From: Methylovirgula sp. HY1
Lineage (GTDB): Bacteria > Pseudomonadota > Alphaproteobacteria > Rhizobiales > Beijerinckiaceae
DNA length: 64,000 nt
Assembly: GCF_019343105.1 (NCBI RefSeq)
Contig: NZ_CP073764.1
Location: forward strand, 682,001-746,000
Reading direction: 5' to 3'
Below are positions 36,336-46,492 of the stretch, piece after piece. A program made the position numbers and the translations under genes. Position 1 is the first letter of the stretch, and every line of letters begins with the position of its first letter. The notes beneath the pieces were generated by a model. The model ran no database searches. It worked only from the letters and a program-made list of their open reading frames with translations, and was not told the DNA's origin.

Positions 36336-36795
36336 GCTGCGCTCGTACTCGTCCCTGATTTTGCTGAAATATTATAGGCGGCGACCTTCGGATCCGAACG
36401 TCACTTCAAACTCGTATTTTCGCACCCTTACAGAAACGCGCAATCGTTACGCTGTTGCCGGAAAGGCGGGTGGCGGAAAACTATGACAAAGACGGTAACA
36501 CTCCGCCATAAGCCGTGGGTCTCTCGATGCCAAAACTTTGCACCATGTCTTCTATGCGTAACGCGCCGCCTCCAACCGCGCTTGTCACCAAGCGCGGAAT
36601 GAAAGCTGCGTGTAGATCTCTAATGCCACGAACTTAAGCGATGCAACAAAACCAAAATAAACCGCCTCGACCACGGAATGGTATTAAATTTAAATTCAGG
36701 AGATGAGGCCATAGCCGATGAAATGCTTCAAATTGTAGCGCTTCGTCAGTGTGGTGTGCTTCATCTCAATTGCATAATCGTCACGCAGATCACAG
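36336..36795. other. Intergenic region between histidine kinase and efflux genes
   Basis: 460 bases, lower in GC than the surroundings, with no convincing gene. It must hold the promoter of the efflux operon. An AATTTAAATT-containing AT-rich patch near 36685-36700 is visible. No operator repeat for the response regulator could be defined. Confidence 0.4.
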
Positions 36796-38406
36796 CTACG
36801 CCCGGCGCCATACTGGGAAATCACTTGGCACCCCCGCTGGACGAGGATCTTTTGTAACAGATAAGCTGCGCCGATCCGCCGCCGACACAGTTTCGAGACG
36901 AACAGGCGGTTCTCGATATCGCGTTGCCGATTCCGGCTGAGGCGGTGTCCCCCGGCTTTTATGCAGCCGCCAGAACCTCATCCGCGTTCCGAACAGCTTC
37001 CTGGGCCTGCTCGTCTCCGACGATTCGTGCAATGCAGCGTTTGCCGCGAGCAGGGCAGTGGTTTGCGGCGCGATTTCGAACGAGGCACCGGGATGATTGT
37101 CTTCGAGACGCAAGGTAAGGCCGTGTAGCTCCACGATCGTTGCCGCCATGCTCAAGCCAAGCCCGTTGCCGGGGATACCACTTGCCGAGCTGCATCGATG
37201 GAAGCGTTTGAAGACCTTGTCGCGGTCGGCAGGCGGGATGCCCGGACCATTGTCGGAAACTCTCACACAGGGACCTTCCGCAGTGGCTTTCGCAGCGATC
37301 AGCACCGCGCCGCCTTCGGGTGTAAACTTGATCGCATTGTCGACGAGATTGGTGAGCGCTTCCCACAAGAGTTCGGCGTCGCCGATCATCGGGACGGCTT
37401 CCCCCGCCTCAAGGGTGATGGCGATTCGCTTAGCTTCCGCCATTGGTTCGTAAAGATCGAACACTTCGCGGCAAACCTCGGCAAAGTCCACGGCGGCGAA
37501 GGCGCTCCGCCGCAACCCCGCTTCTATCTCGGAAATTCGTAACAATGCTGTGACAGTCGTGATCGCCCGATCGAGGTCGCAGAGCGCCTGCTGGGCAGTG
37601 TCTCGCAACTTGTCGTCGGCGCCATTGAGACCACGCTCAAGCCGTACCCGCATAAGGGCAAGCGGGGTGCGCAAATCGTGAGCAATATTGTCGCCGACGC
37701 TTTTGAGCTGGTTGATCAGCCGATAGATCTCGTCGAGCATCAGATTGACGGAGCGGACCACTTCGTCAATGTCGTCCGGCCTACGATGAACGGGCAGGCG
37801 CTCGCGCAGATCACCTTGGACGACTCGATTGACCGCATGTTGGATCGATTTAAGTCGCCGCGACGCCTGCAAACTGAATAGCGCGCCGATGATCAGAGCG
37901 AGAATAATGGCCGGCCCGACACCGATCGCCAGGGCTTCGAGAACCGAACGCCGCAAGGCATAGACTTCATAAAGGCTGCGGCCGAGCACCAAAATGCCGC
38001 CGTCCGGCCGGTGCTGTGCGACAATGACAACCGGCTCCGCCCCTTCATCATCTCCAGTGAGCTGCAATGCTTCGGTGTAATGCGCGCGGCCGTCCACTGG
38101 AAGCGCCTGTCTCTCGGCGACATTGCCATAGAGGAGCTTACCCTTCGCATCGAAAAGGCCGACATATTCGATCCGTCGCAGATCACGGGTCAAACGCAGG
38201 CTGAGTTCGCTTTTGACCTGATCCGTTGGCTCGATCGCGGCATGCGCGACTTCATCCTCGAGCGTCACACGAAGGTGGCGGATCTCGGCATTGGAGACTT
38301 GCCAATAGACAATGGCGAAGACGGCACAAGTCGAGAGCGTCACCACAAGTGCGAAGATGACGGCCAGACGGAAGGCCGTCGATTTCAGGATGTCATTCAT
38401 CCGCAT
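36796..38406 (-). CDS. Sensor histidine kinase with HAMP domain
   Basis: 536 residues: two membrane segments (about 12-34 and 155-180) around a periplasmic sensor domain, a HAMP segment, the phospho-His in NIAHDLRTPLALMR near residue 243, the N box (ALTNLVDNAIKFTPEGG), SDNGPGIP and NGLGLSMAATIVELHG. It overlaps the upstream regulator gene by 14 bases. After the kinase core ends (about residue 450) the frame runs on for some 85 residues of low-complexity, Arg-rich sequence; this tail is unusual and may reflect a lost stop codon or a frameshift. Confidence 0.9.
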   Translation of the reverse strand: MRMNDILKSTAFRLAVIFALVVTLSTCAVFAIVYWQVSNAEIRHLRVTLEDEVAHAAIEPTDQVKSELSLRLTRDLRRIEYVGLFDAKGKLLYGNVAERQALPVDGRAHYTEALQLTGDDEGAEPVVIVAQHRPDGGILVLGRSLYEVYALRRSVLEALAIGVGPAIILALIIGALFSLQASRRLKSIQHAVNRVVQGDLRERLPVHRRPDDIDEVVRSVNLMLDEIYRLINQLKSVGDNIAHDLRTPLALMRVRLERGLNGADDKLRDTAQQALCDLDRAITTVTALLRISEIEAGLRRSAFAAVDFAEVCREVFDLYEPMAEAKRIAITLEAGEAVPMIGDAELLWEALTNLVDNAIKFTPEGGAVLIAAKATAEGPCVRVSDNGPGIPPADRDKVFKRFHRCSSASGIPGNGLGLSMAATIVELHGLTLRLEDNHPGASFEIAPQTTALLAANAALHESSETSRPRKLFGTRMRFWRLHKSRGTPPQPESATRYREPPVRLETVSAADRRSLSVTKDPRPAGVPSDFPVWRRA

Positions 38407-39100
38407 GGAGCATGAAGCCGGTCGCGCGTATCGTCTCGATCAGGGGAGCTTCGCCAGGACCATCAACTTTGCGGCGCAATTTGCCGATATGGACATCGAC
38501 CACATTCGTCTGCGGCAATGTCCGGTAATGCCAGACGTCTTCGAGCAGCATCGCGCGGGTGATCACCTGATTGGGATGCCGCATGAAATATTCCAAAAGA
38601 TTGAATTCGCGCGGAAGCAACGAAAGGACCCGATCGCCGCGCCGTACCGTGCGGTCGATCAAATCCATCGAAAGCGGGCCCACGGTCAGGTTCACCGGCC
38701 GCCCATCGTTCGAGCGGCGCAGCAAGGCGGCGACCCGCGCTACGAGTTCGCCCATGGCGAAGGGTTTGACCAGATAGTCGTCGCTGCCGGCGCGAAGCCC
38801 GTGGATGCGGTCGTCGACGGAGGTGAGGCCGCTGATGACCAACATCGGAACCGTGTTGCCCTCGGCGCGCAACCGCTCGATCATCGGCAGACAATCTTTG
38901 CCATGCAGCAAGCGGTCGACCAGCATTGCCGCCGGAGGATGCGCCCGCGCCGAAGCGAAGACTTCGGCCTCAGTCTCCGCAATCCGAACCATATAGCCCG
39001 CCTCGTCTAAGGCCAGGAAGATCTCTTGTGCCATCTCGCGCTCGTCTTCGATGAGAAGTACGGAAGCACGTTCGGTCTCAACCTCTGGAGTATCCATCAT
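38393..39100 (-). CDS. Two-component response regulator, OmpR type
   Basis: 235 residues. Receiver domain with IEDEREMAQE, the phospho-Asp in AMLVDRLLHG and the Lys in YLVKPF; winged helix with LLPREFNLLEYFMRH and VDVHIGKLRRKVD. It pairs with the kinase gene overlapping its 3' end, and by position is the likely regulator of the RND efflux operon on the same strand. Confidence 0.92.
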   Translation of the reverse strand: MMDTPEVETERASVLLIEDEREMAQEIFLALDEAGYMVRIAETEAEVFASARAHPPAAMLVDRLLHGKDCLPMIERLRAEGNTVPMLVISGLTSVDDRIHGLRAGSDDYLVKPFAMGELVARVAALLRRSNDGRPVNLTVGPLSMDLIDRTVRRGDRVLSLLPREFNLLEYFMRHPNQVITRAMLLEDVWHYRTLPQTNVVDVHIGKLRRKVDGPGEAPLIETIRATGFMLHADE

Positions 39101-39327
39101 CTCTCAAACGCCGCCGCTGTTAGGGTAATTTCACGGCGGCTTCCGGCGAAAAGCCGCTTTCGCTTCTTCGAACCGAGCGCTTACAGCACACAGAATCGGA
39201 ACAATACATCCGAATCCTCGAATGCGACGACAAATGAGAGAAATTAAGGCGCCGTTTTGTGCTGCGTCGGATCACCAATAATTTAGCAGTTGATATACCA
39301 AGATGAAAGCGTCTCGAATGGTGCCCA

Positions 39328-39357
39328 GAAAAAACAAGCGGGCCAAAGGCCCGCTTG
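39328..39357 (-). terminator. Rho-independent terminator of the first porin gene
   Basis: On the minus strand the stem CAAGCGGGCC / GGCCCGCTTG has a three-base loop and is followed by a T-rich run (plus-strand GAAAAAA at 39328-39334). It lies 27 bases after the porin stop codon. Confidence 0.88.
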
Positions 39358-39383
39358 CAATGTTCCGGTTTCAGATGGCCAAA

Positions 39384-41120
39384 TCAGTATTTGGCCTGCA
39401 ACGCCGGTGCCGGCGGCGCGTCGAAGGGGTAGTAACGAATAGAGGCATAGGCCGCGTTTTCGTTGGTGCTGCCGCCCAGCGCGGGGGCACCCGCGGCCAA
39501 GCCGCCCGTGCCGGCGAAGAAGTCACGCTTGATGTAGGCATATTGCATACCTACGCGCAGCGAGCCAAAGGCGCCGTCATAGACCTTGTCCCAGAAGCCG
39601 CCGGTGACTTCCCAGACGTCCTTGGAGAGCCCGGTACAGGCGCCAATTCCGATGCCACTGCAGCCAGTATTGTTGATGAAGGCTGGATTGCCATAGCCCG
39701 CGTAACCCGGGAAATACTGCGGCGAGAGGATCTTTTCGGCACCGCCGTTGGCATAAAGATCGAGTTGCGGCGTCGCATGGATCGTCGCGCCGGTGAGGAA
39801 CATGACTTCCGGCAGCGGATTCAGCGAGCCATCGGCGTTGAACGTCGCATCGGACAGTCCACCGGAGCCATAGCGGCCAATGCCGCGGCCATAGAGAGCC
39901 GAACCGGTCAGATCAACGAGTTTCGGCATCAACGGGAGAATGACGCCGCCGCCGACGCCCCAGCCGGCCGTATCCTTGTTTGTCCCGATCGGACTGGCCG
40001 TCGCGCCTGGCGACACCCGGTCATAAAGATCGGTGTACATGCCCATCGCTTCGAGATGGAGTCTGCGGTCGCCGATCGTCGGCTCCCAGGCCGTCTTGGC
40101 AATGATGTCCGGCACGTGGTTCAGCGAATAGGTCGTCACCTGATTGAGGAGACCGCCGCCGCCAGAGACTTCATTACAAAGCGCCGTCACGCCGGTGGGC
40201 AGCGTCGCGCTTCCGAATGAGTTGCCGGCTCCGACGACGGAACCGCCGCAGCCTTGAATGCCGGCCGTCTGAGGCATTTCGGCCGAAGCCGCGAACCAGA
40301 GCGAATCGCCGAAGTTCTTCGTCACGCGAAGGCCAGGCTGACGCGTCCAAGTGAAGCCGGCGACGTACTGTGCGTCGATGGTCAGCGGAATGACTTCATT
40401 GCGCGGCGTGATGCCTTGGCCCTGCAAAGTCGCCAGCGACCAGTTCTGGCCGGCGAGCATATGCCAGCCCTCGTTCATCCAATCGACCGTCGCATACATA
40501 TGCCGGATGCGCAGGTTATAGGAATTGCTCTCGTTCGAATTGGCGGTGTTGCCGGCACCGAGAAAGTCGAGCTCGCCATAGCCGGACACGAGAACGTCTG
40601 GATTGGCATAGCCTTGGACCAAGGCCGATACGCGCGACTGGCGGGCGCTGAAGCGCAACTCGTTCGTGTGCGCGAGGGGGCTGGAGAGCGGCAGGATGCT
40701 GCCGAACGGAACGTCGCCGATGTCGGCGCCCTGATTACGCGAACGCCACACACCTTCCGCCGCGAAGAAGCCACCCGGAGTGATCGTGATGCCGTTCAGA
40801 TGGAACTTCTTGTCCCAGGGCATTGGCGGCGTATAGGGGCCCTTCTCGACCGCGCCGGGGGCATAAGCCGCCTCGTGCCGCAGCACCCTCTTTTGTACCT
40901 GCGCCTGCTTGTCGAGGCGCTTCTCGAGCATTCTGAGATGCGCCTTGAGCTCGCGAATTTCTTTGATCGTGACCTGATCTTCTGCCTTGGCAGAGGTGCC
41001 TGCCATTGCGACCATGGCTGCAACCGAGACACAGCCTAAAAGTGCTCGAGAGGCTCTGCCGGCGAAGCGGCGCCCGGCGACTGCCGATGCGCCGCGCTTC
41101 TTGTTTGATGGTATTTGCAC
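39384..41120 (-). CDS. Porin (alphaproteobacterial, large type)
   Basis: 578 residues from a GTG at 41120 that follows GGGGGACTTTC at ideal spacing; the frame is open further upstream but without a better site. A long N-terminus leads to a signal peptide ending GTSAKA-ED. A coiled-coil stretch (IKEIRELKAHLRMLEKRLDK) probably supports trimer formation, then a beta barrel follows up to a C-terminal strand ending LQAKY. Motifs ITPGGFF and RFSARQSR are shared with the second porin. It forms a diffusion channel in the outer membrane; the substrate is unknown. Confidence 0.87.
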   Translation of the reverse strand: MQIPSNKKRGASAVAGRRFAGRASRALLGCVSVAAMVAMAGTSAKAEDQVTIKEIRELKAHLRMLEKRLDKQAQVQKRVLRHEAAYAPGAVEKGPYTPPMPWDKKFHLNGITITPGGFFAAEGVWRSRNQGADIGDVPFGSILPLSSPLAHTNELRFSARQSRVSALVQGYANPDVLVSGYGELDFLGAGNTANSNESNSYNLRIRHMYATVDWMNEGWHMLAGQNWSLATLQGQGITPRNEVIPLTIDAQYVAGFTWTRQPGLRVTKNFGDSLWFAASAEMPQTAGIQGCGGSVVGAGNSFGSATLPTGVTALCNEVSGGGGLLNQVTTYSLNHVPDIIAKTAWEPTIGDRRLHLEAMGMYTDLYDRVSPGATASPIGTNKDTAGWGVGGGVILPLMPKLVDLTGSALYGRGIGRYGSGGLSDATFNADGSLNPLPEVMFLTGATIHATPQLDLYANGGAEKILSPQYFPGYAGYGNPAFINNTGCSGIGIGACTGLSKDVWEVTGGFWDKVYDGAFGSLRVGMQYAYIKRDFFAGTGGLAAGAPALGGSTNENAAYASIRYYPFDAPPAPALQAKY

Positions 41121-41799
41121 GAAAGTCCCCCAACAACGATGATCGAGACCGTCCAAAAGCTGATCTCTGTTGAACCGTTTGTTGTGATAGCGGCCGTGGG
41201 CTGGAGTTTTGTGACAGTTTGTCATACGATTTATAAATTATAATTTATAAATCGCTTTCTGAACTCGATCACAAGAAGCCTCTGATGAAAAAAATGCGCG
41301 CGGCGAAGGCGTAGCCATCGAAAAAAAGTTCGGCAAAATTATCTAATCATTTGTTTTAACAACGAAAATACAACTCATAATTGAACGTGACTTTGGCCGG
41401 ATTTTACGAATGAAAAGGCCCGACTCAATCCACGCCGGTTGCTCCCGGTTGCGATGAAGCGGCCATTTTCTAATCGGGTGTGGCTGATAGGCATCAAAAC
41501 CAATCGGATTTTAACAGCGCCAAGTCGGGAGCGGAGACGAACCGTTTGATGGAGCGGGCCAATCGCAAAGAAAATATTTCGAATCAATAAGTTGCGCGTT
41601 TGCTTTTATCAAAACAACGACAGCGCTCCGGAGCAGCTCCGCCTGCTTATTAAAACACTACATCACGAGATGAGGCGCGCTTACGACGGCATTTAATTCG
41701 CCGCTTTCAAACGTCGCCCGACCGAATTGAATACGGGTCACAAAAAAAGCGGGCCCAAAGGGGCCCGCTTTCTGATTTTCGATTCCAAAATTCTCGAAC
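41121..41799. other. Intergenic region between two porin genes
   Basis: 679 bases with lower GC than the neighbours. It includes the terminator of the second porin (41742-41772) and, presumably, the promoter and leader of the first. An AT-rich stretch (about 41225-41395) with a short palindrome TTTATAAATTATAATTTATA lies near the porin start. No protein gene was supported; small antisense frames here show no recognisable features. Confidence 0.45.
41742..41772 (-). terminator. Rho-independent terminator of the second porin gene
   Basis: On the minus strand the 11-bp stem AAAGCGGGCCC / GGGCCCGCTTT is followed by a run of T (plus-strand AAAAAAA). It lies 27 bases after the porin stop. Confidence 0.88.
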
Positions 41800-43587
41800 T
41801 CAGTATTTCGCGATAACCGGCGGCGGCGCCGGCGGCGTACCTTCGAACGGATACCAGCGCAAGGAACTCAGGACCATGTTGTCGCTGGTCATCGGCGATC
41901 CGATCAAGCCGCTGCCCGGGAACAGAACGCGTTCCGTATAGGAATATTGCATACCCGCGCGCACCGTGCCGGCGATACCTGAATAGACCTTATACCAGAA
42001 ACCGCCGGTGGCCTGCCACACCAACTTGGTCGCGCCGCCGCAAATGCCGCCTTCTATGTAGCAGCCCGCATTGCTCACGCCGGGCGAACCGACGCCGATG
42101 CCGGGCGATATATAATCCGCGAATTCGCGTTCGAACCCGCCGCCGCCCCAGATATCGAGCTTGGGTGTGAGATGCGCCGTCAAGGAGCCGAGGAACATGA
42201 CTTCTGGAATCGGCGAGATCGATCCGTCGGCATTGAAAGTATCCGACGGCAATAGCGATGTACCCATCCGGCCGATGCCGCGGCCGGCAAAGACTTGGGC
42301 CTCGGTGTCGAGCCATTTCGGGATCAGCGTCGCAACGACGCCGCCGCCGACGCCCCAACCGGCCGAGTTCATGGTTCCGCCAGGCGTATAGCCGGTCACG
42401 ATTCCTGTCGTAGCATTCGCGACACCACCGGTCGCGACCTGATCGTAAAGATCAGTATAATAGCCCATGGCTTCAAGATGCACGGGACGATCGCCGCCGA
42501 TATTGCCGTCCCAGGCCAATTTGCCGACAATGTCCGGAATACGGTTGAAGGAATAATTTGTCAGGTTTCCCATGAACTGTCCGCCGGGAGACTGACAGTA
42601 GACGTCGCGTCCGTTTCCGAGCGATCCAAAACCTGTCGTGTTCGCCGCGGCGACCACGTTGGTCGTCGGCGAAATCCCCGCGGAGCCCGGACATTGAGCA
42701 AAATAATTCTGCGGATTTTCAAACGAAATGCCGGCCGTGAACGGGCCTAAATCCTTGACGAAACGGAGCTGCGCGCCGCGTTCCCAGAGCTGACCGGGAA
42801 TGAAGTCCGCGTCGATGAAGGGCGCAGTGACAATGTTGCGCGGGTCGAGGCCTCTGCCTTGCAGCATCAGCAAGGTCCAAGCTTCGCCGGCGAGCACGTG
42901 AACGCCCGGTTGAGCCCAGTCCAAGGAGACATACATATTGCGGATGCGCGGAGCATAGGAATTGCTCTCGATCGCATTGGAAGTTTCGGCGGAACCGAGG
43001 AAATCCATCTCATAATAGGCGGACGCGACCAAGCCTGGCGAAAGTTCCGCCTGCATCAAGAGAGACGGCCGGCTTTGCCGCGCGCTGAACCGCGATTCCT
43101 GCATTTGATAGAGCGGATTGTTCGGCAGCGGCATGCCGCCTTGGGCAGGACCGAAAGTCGAGGCAATGTCGGCCTGTTCCGAATGCTGGCGCCAGACACC
43201 CGCACCTTCGATGAAGCCGCCGGGCGTGATCGTGACGGGACCAAGATGCAATGTCTTGTCCCACATCGGGGGCTCATAGGGGCCCTTCACGATGGGACCC
43301 GCAGCGAGTTCACGTGCCTCGACCTGCTTGATCTTGACCTTCTGCACCTTCGTTTCGCGCGCTTGATGGCGCAATTCGGTTTTCAACGCCTTGACCTGGG
43401 CCTGCAGCGCATTGAGCTGCGCCTGGATCTTGTCCATATCCGGGGATTGCGCCCAGCCGGACGTGGCCAAGCTGCCCAGGATGAGAGGCGCGACCGCGGC
43501 GGCTCCAAGGAAGCGCGAAATGCGGCGGCTTTTACCGGCTCCGTCGCGAAACCGCGCTTGCATCTGTTGATGTCGTCGATCTGCCAT
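41800..43587 (-). CDS. Porin, paralogue of the neighbouring porin
   Basis: 595 residues, start at 43587 with a GGGGGG site. A signal peptide ends GWA-QSP, and a coiled coil follows (MDKIQAQLNALQAQVKALKTE). The barrel part shares KGPYEPP, ITPGGFIEG, RFSARQSRPS and the AMGYYTDLYDQV region with the porin downstream, and ends APPPVIAKY. The two genes are tandem duplicates that have diverged. Both have separate terminators, so they are probably expressed separately. Confidence 0.87.
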   Translation of the reverse strand: MADRRHQQMQARFRDGAGKSRRISRFLGAAAVAPLILGSLATSGWAQSPDMDKIQAQLNALQAQVKALKTELRHQARETKVQKVKIKQVEARELAAGPIVKGPYEPPMWDKTLHLGPVTITPGGFIEGAGVWRQHSEQADIASTFGPAQGGMPLPNNPLYQMQESRFSARQSRPSLLMQAELSPGLVASAYYEMDFLGSAETSNAIESNSYAPRIRNMYVSLDWAQPGVHVLAGEAWTLLMLQGRGLDPRNIVTAPFIDADFIPGQLWERGAQLRFVKDLGPFTAGISFENPQNYFAQCPGSAGISPTTNVVAAANTTGFGSLGNGRDVYCQSPGGQFMGNLTNYSFNRIPDIVGKLAWDGNIGGDRPVHLEAMGYYTDLYDQVATGGVANATTGIVTGYTPGGTMNSAGWGVGGGVVATLIPKWLDTEAQVFAGRGIGRMGTSLLPSDTFNADGSISPIPEVMFLGSLTAHLTPKLDIWGGGGFEREFADYISPGIGVGSPGVSNAGCYIEGGICGGATKLVWQATGGFWYKVYSGIAGTVRAGMQYSYTERVLFPGSGLIGSPMTSDNMVLSSLRWYPFEGTPPAPPPVIAKY

Positions 43588-44134
43588 CTTTAGACCCCCC
43601 TTACGTCAAAATCTCGGTGCCTTTCGGTAGGATCCGAAAAGCTGGGCTGGAGCTTGTTGTTTTCAAAACCAACTCAACAATTTCGTTGGGCGTTGCTCTT
43701 GGCATTCCAGATCCCATCTTCGTCTGTTCATGCATAATTGAATTGTTTTTTAGGATCAATTAGCCATGGGGAAAGCCTAGCTGGGCTAGAGCATTGATAT
43801 TAAAAAAAATTACATGCTTCCGCTGGAGCCCAGAATATTAATTTCCGGGCGCTGTGACAAATTTACGTCAGCTTTTTTTGGCAGATGTTTTCGAACAAAA
43901 GTCTCGCGAAGCAAATTTCGCTGCAGGCTTGGTTCGGAATTGGACCGGGTGCGGCTCCGGTTCACGCGCATGCCGAGTTGCCACGCGATTCGCTCTCAAG
44001 CCAGAGCGCGTGCATTCATTCTTTACCTGATTGCTTTAGCATTTTTCATGTGCCCCCGATCGGAAGCGCTCGAATGCGTATGCCCAAGGCGGCTGGCCCA
44101 AACGCCCGCCGCGGCGGACTACGGTAACGTTTAG
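43588..44134. other. Intergenic region between porin and GGDEF-EAL genes
   Basis: 547 bases shared by two divergent genes. The part from about 43735 to 43815 is AT-rich and may hold promoters. A small forward frame covering 43814-44134 shows no family features and no good start site, so it is not called. Confidence 0.4.
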
Positions 44135-46441
44135 ATGCATGATTTTCTCGATTACCGTACGCTTGCCTTCGTATTCGTCCTCAAAAGCGTCCTGCAAGCG
44201 TTCGCTCTGCTTTATGTTTGGTATATCGATCGGCAATATCCGCCGGCGCGGAAATGGGCCATTGGCGCCTTATTTTTTTCTTGCGCCGCCTTGCTGGCAC
44301 TTGTCTCGCCCGACACGCCCTCTGCGACACTGATCTTTGGCCGCAATGCCTTCGCCTATGCCGGGCTTTTCATTTTCGGCGCCGGTCTTTGCCAAGCCTG
44401 CTCGTTGTCGTTCCCCTGGCGCTTTTTCACCGCTTTGATCGTCGTCGGCCTGTCGGGAGAAATGTGGTTTGCAGTTCACCCGTCGCTCGCCGCGCGAATC
44501 GTCGTCTTTTCCACGACCTTCGGAATTGGTGAGTTCCTCCTAGCGGTTTGCGCCTTGCGCACGCCGGCAGGCCCTTTGCGGGGAACGCTCCGTATCATCG
44601 GAATTTTGTTGATGACGGAAGCCGGCGCCGCTCTGTTTCGTGGCGTCTCGGCATTTCAAACGAATTACACATCCATTTTTGAGAGAACGACCGCGCAGAC
44701 GGTGTTCATCCTCGTGTCCATAAGCGCCTCGTTCCTGTTGGCTCTTGCCCTTGCAATTCTCACCGGCCAGCGCATGACGGTTCTGCTCGCAGCGGTTCTC
44801 GACAATCTGGATCATGGCGTCGCCATGTTCGGCGACGATAAGCGGCTCGTCATCTCCAATAATCGCTATGCCGAACTCTATGGTGCCCGGCCGGGCGAAC
44901 TGCGGCCTGGAACCGCGCTCGCGACGATCATCGCCCGCCGCATAGCCAGGGGTATCTTCGCCGGCAATAGCCCGCATCGGTATTTTCAAGACCGGACGAC
45001 CCCGGCGCTTGAGCCCTCGACCGAACTGCACCATCTCAGCGACGGGCGCAGCATCGTCACTTCGCGGCGTCCGCTTCAATTCGGCGGCTGGCTGACGACC
45101 CATGCGGATGTCACCGCGGTGCAGCAGATCGAGGCGCAAGTCGCCTATCTCGCGCATCATGATTCTCTTACCGGTCTCGCCAATCGTCAGCTCTTCGGCG
45201 ATAGGCTGGAAGAGGCGCTTGCCCGTCTCCGCCAAACCGGCGAAGGCTTTGCGATCCTGCTCATCGACCTCGACCGCTTCAAGGCGATCAATGATACGCT
45301 CGGCCATCCGAGCGGCGATGCCTTGCTCGCCCGCGCGGCGCAGCGGCTCCGCGACTGCGTCGCGGATAAAGATGTCGTGGCCAGGCTGGGTGGCGACGAA
45401 TTCGCGATTCTGCAGATGTGCGACGCCCGGCAAGACACGACCTCGCGCCTCGCAGTCCGCCTTCTCGACGAGATCGGGAGCGCTTATGACCTCGACGGAC
45501 AGAGAGTGATCGTCGGCGCCAGCATCGGCATTGCCAGAGCGCCAGACAATGGCATGGATGCAGATCAGCTCATGCGCAATGCCGATCTCGCGCTCTATCG
45601 TTCCAAGGCTGATGGCCGCCGCTGCTATCGCTTTTACGACCAAGACATGGATGCCGAGGTCCGCGCCCGACATTCGCTCGAAATCGCTTTGCGCAATTCC
45701 ATCATGTGCGACGATTTTCTGCTCGAATATCAGCCTGTCTTCAATGTCGAACGAGGCCAGGTCTGCGCAGCGGAAGCGCTGGTGCGCTGGCGCCATCCGT
45801 CAGGCACCGTCATCGCGCCGACAAAATTCATCAGCATCGCCGAAGAGACCGGATTAATCGTGCCGCTCGGTGAATGGATCTTGCGAAAGGCTTGTTCCGA
45901 CGCCGTCGCATGGCCGAAAGGCCATAAGGTTTCGGTCAATCTTTCGCCAGCGCAATTCGCTCATGGCAATTTTTGCCAAATCGTCGAGTCCGTCCTCCGC
46001 GAGACCCAGTTACCGCCGGCCCAGCTCGAACTCGAAGTCACGGAATCTATTTTCCTGCATAGCAATGAAGCGTCTCTTTCGATGCTGCATCGCCTCAAGG
46101 GGCTCGGGGTCTCGATCGCCCTCGATGATTTCGGCACCGGCTATTCATCGCTGAACTATTTGACGAAGTTCCCCTTCGACCGGATCAAGATCGACAAATC
46201 CTTCATCGACGATTTCGGTCGGCGCAAAGAGAACTCGTCCATCGTCTCGGCGATCATCTATGTCGCACGCAGCCTCGCCATGGCGACCACGGTCGAAGGC
46301 GTGGAGACCGTCGAGCAATTTGAGCTGTTGCGCATCGCCGGCTGTACCGAAATGCAAGGCTATTTTTTCGGTCAGCCGCAGCCGGTGTCGGCGCTTAACT
46401 TTGCGGATTGGGAACGCACCCTATCGAAAAGGGTCGCGTAG
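44135..46441 (+). CDS. Membrane diguanylate cyclase / c-di-GMP phosphodiesterase (GGDEF-EAL)
   Basis: 768 residues. Six or seven membrane segments in the first 220 residues, a PAS-like domain (about 225-330, DNLDHGVAMFGDDKRLVISN), a GGDEF domain (about 340-500) with intact RLGGDEFAI, and an EAL domain (about 515-760) with intact AEALVRW, an ETGLIVPLGEW stretch and DDFGTGYSSL. Both catalytic motifs are complete, so it may make or break c-di-GMP according to a membrane signal. It stands alone. Confidence 0.94.
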   Translation: MHDFLDYRTLAFVFVLKSVLQAFALLYVWYIDRQYPPARKWAIGALFFSCAALLALVSPDTPSATLIFGRNAFAYAGLFIFGAGLCQACSLSFPWRFFTALIVVGLSGEMWFAVHPSLAARIVVFSTTFGIGEFLLAVCALRTPAGPLRGTLRIIGILLMTEAGAALFRGVSAFQTNYTSIFERTTAQTVFILVSISASFLLALALAILTGQRMTVLLAAVLDNLDHGVAMFGDDKRLVISNNRYAELYGARPGELRPGTALATIIARRIARGIFAGNSPHRYFQDRTTPALEPSTELHHLSDGRSIVTSRRPLQFGGWLTTHADVTAVQQIEAQVAYLAHHDSLTGLANRQLFGDRLEEALARLRQTGEGFAILLIDLDRFKAINDTLGHPSGDALLARAAQRLRDCVADKDVVARLGGDEFAILQMCDARQDTTSRLAVRLLDEIGSAYDLDGQRVIVGASIGIARAPDNGMDADQLMRNADLALYRSKADGRRCYRFYDQDMDAEVRARHSLEIALRNSIMCDDFLLEYQPVFNVERGQVCAAEALVRWRHPSGTVIAPTKFISIAEETGLIVPLGEWILRKACSDAVAWPKGHKVSVNLSPAQFAHGNFCQIVESVLRETQLPPAQLELEVTESIFLHSNEASLSMLHRLKGLGVSIALDDFGTGYSSLNYLTKFPFDRIKIDKSFIDDFGRRKENSSIVSAIIYVARSLAMATTVEGVETVEQFELLRIAGCTEMQGYFFGQPQPVSALNFADWERTLSKRVA

Positions 46442-46492
46442 GCCGCATGCTATGGTTTCGATAGGTCGGTTCGGCCCAGTCTTATGCGAGTC

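Noticed and set aside
29002-36377. Several long forward frames (up to 371 codons) opposite the efflux genes
   Set aside because: They mirror the RND and adaptor genes, and repeat in both permease copies only because the DNA is duplicated. High His/Arg/Asp content is typical of shadows.
41375-41587. 70-codon reverse frame between the porins
   Set aside because: No start site and no recognisable features; may be chance.
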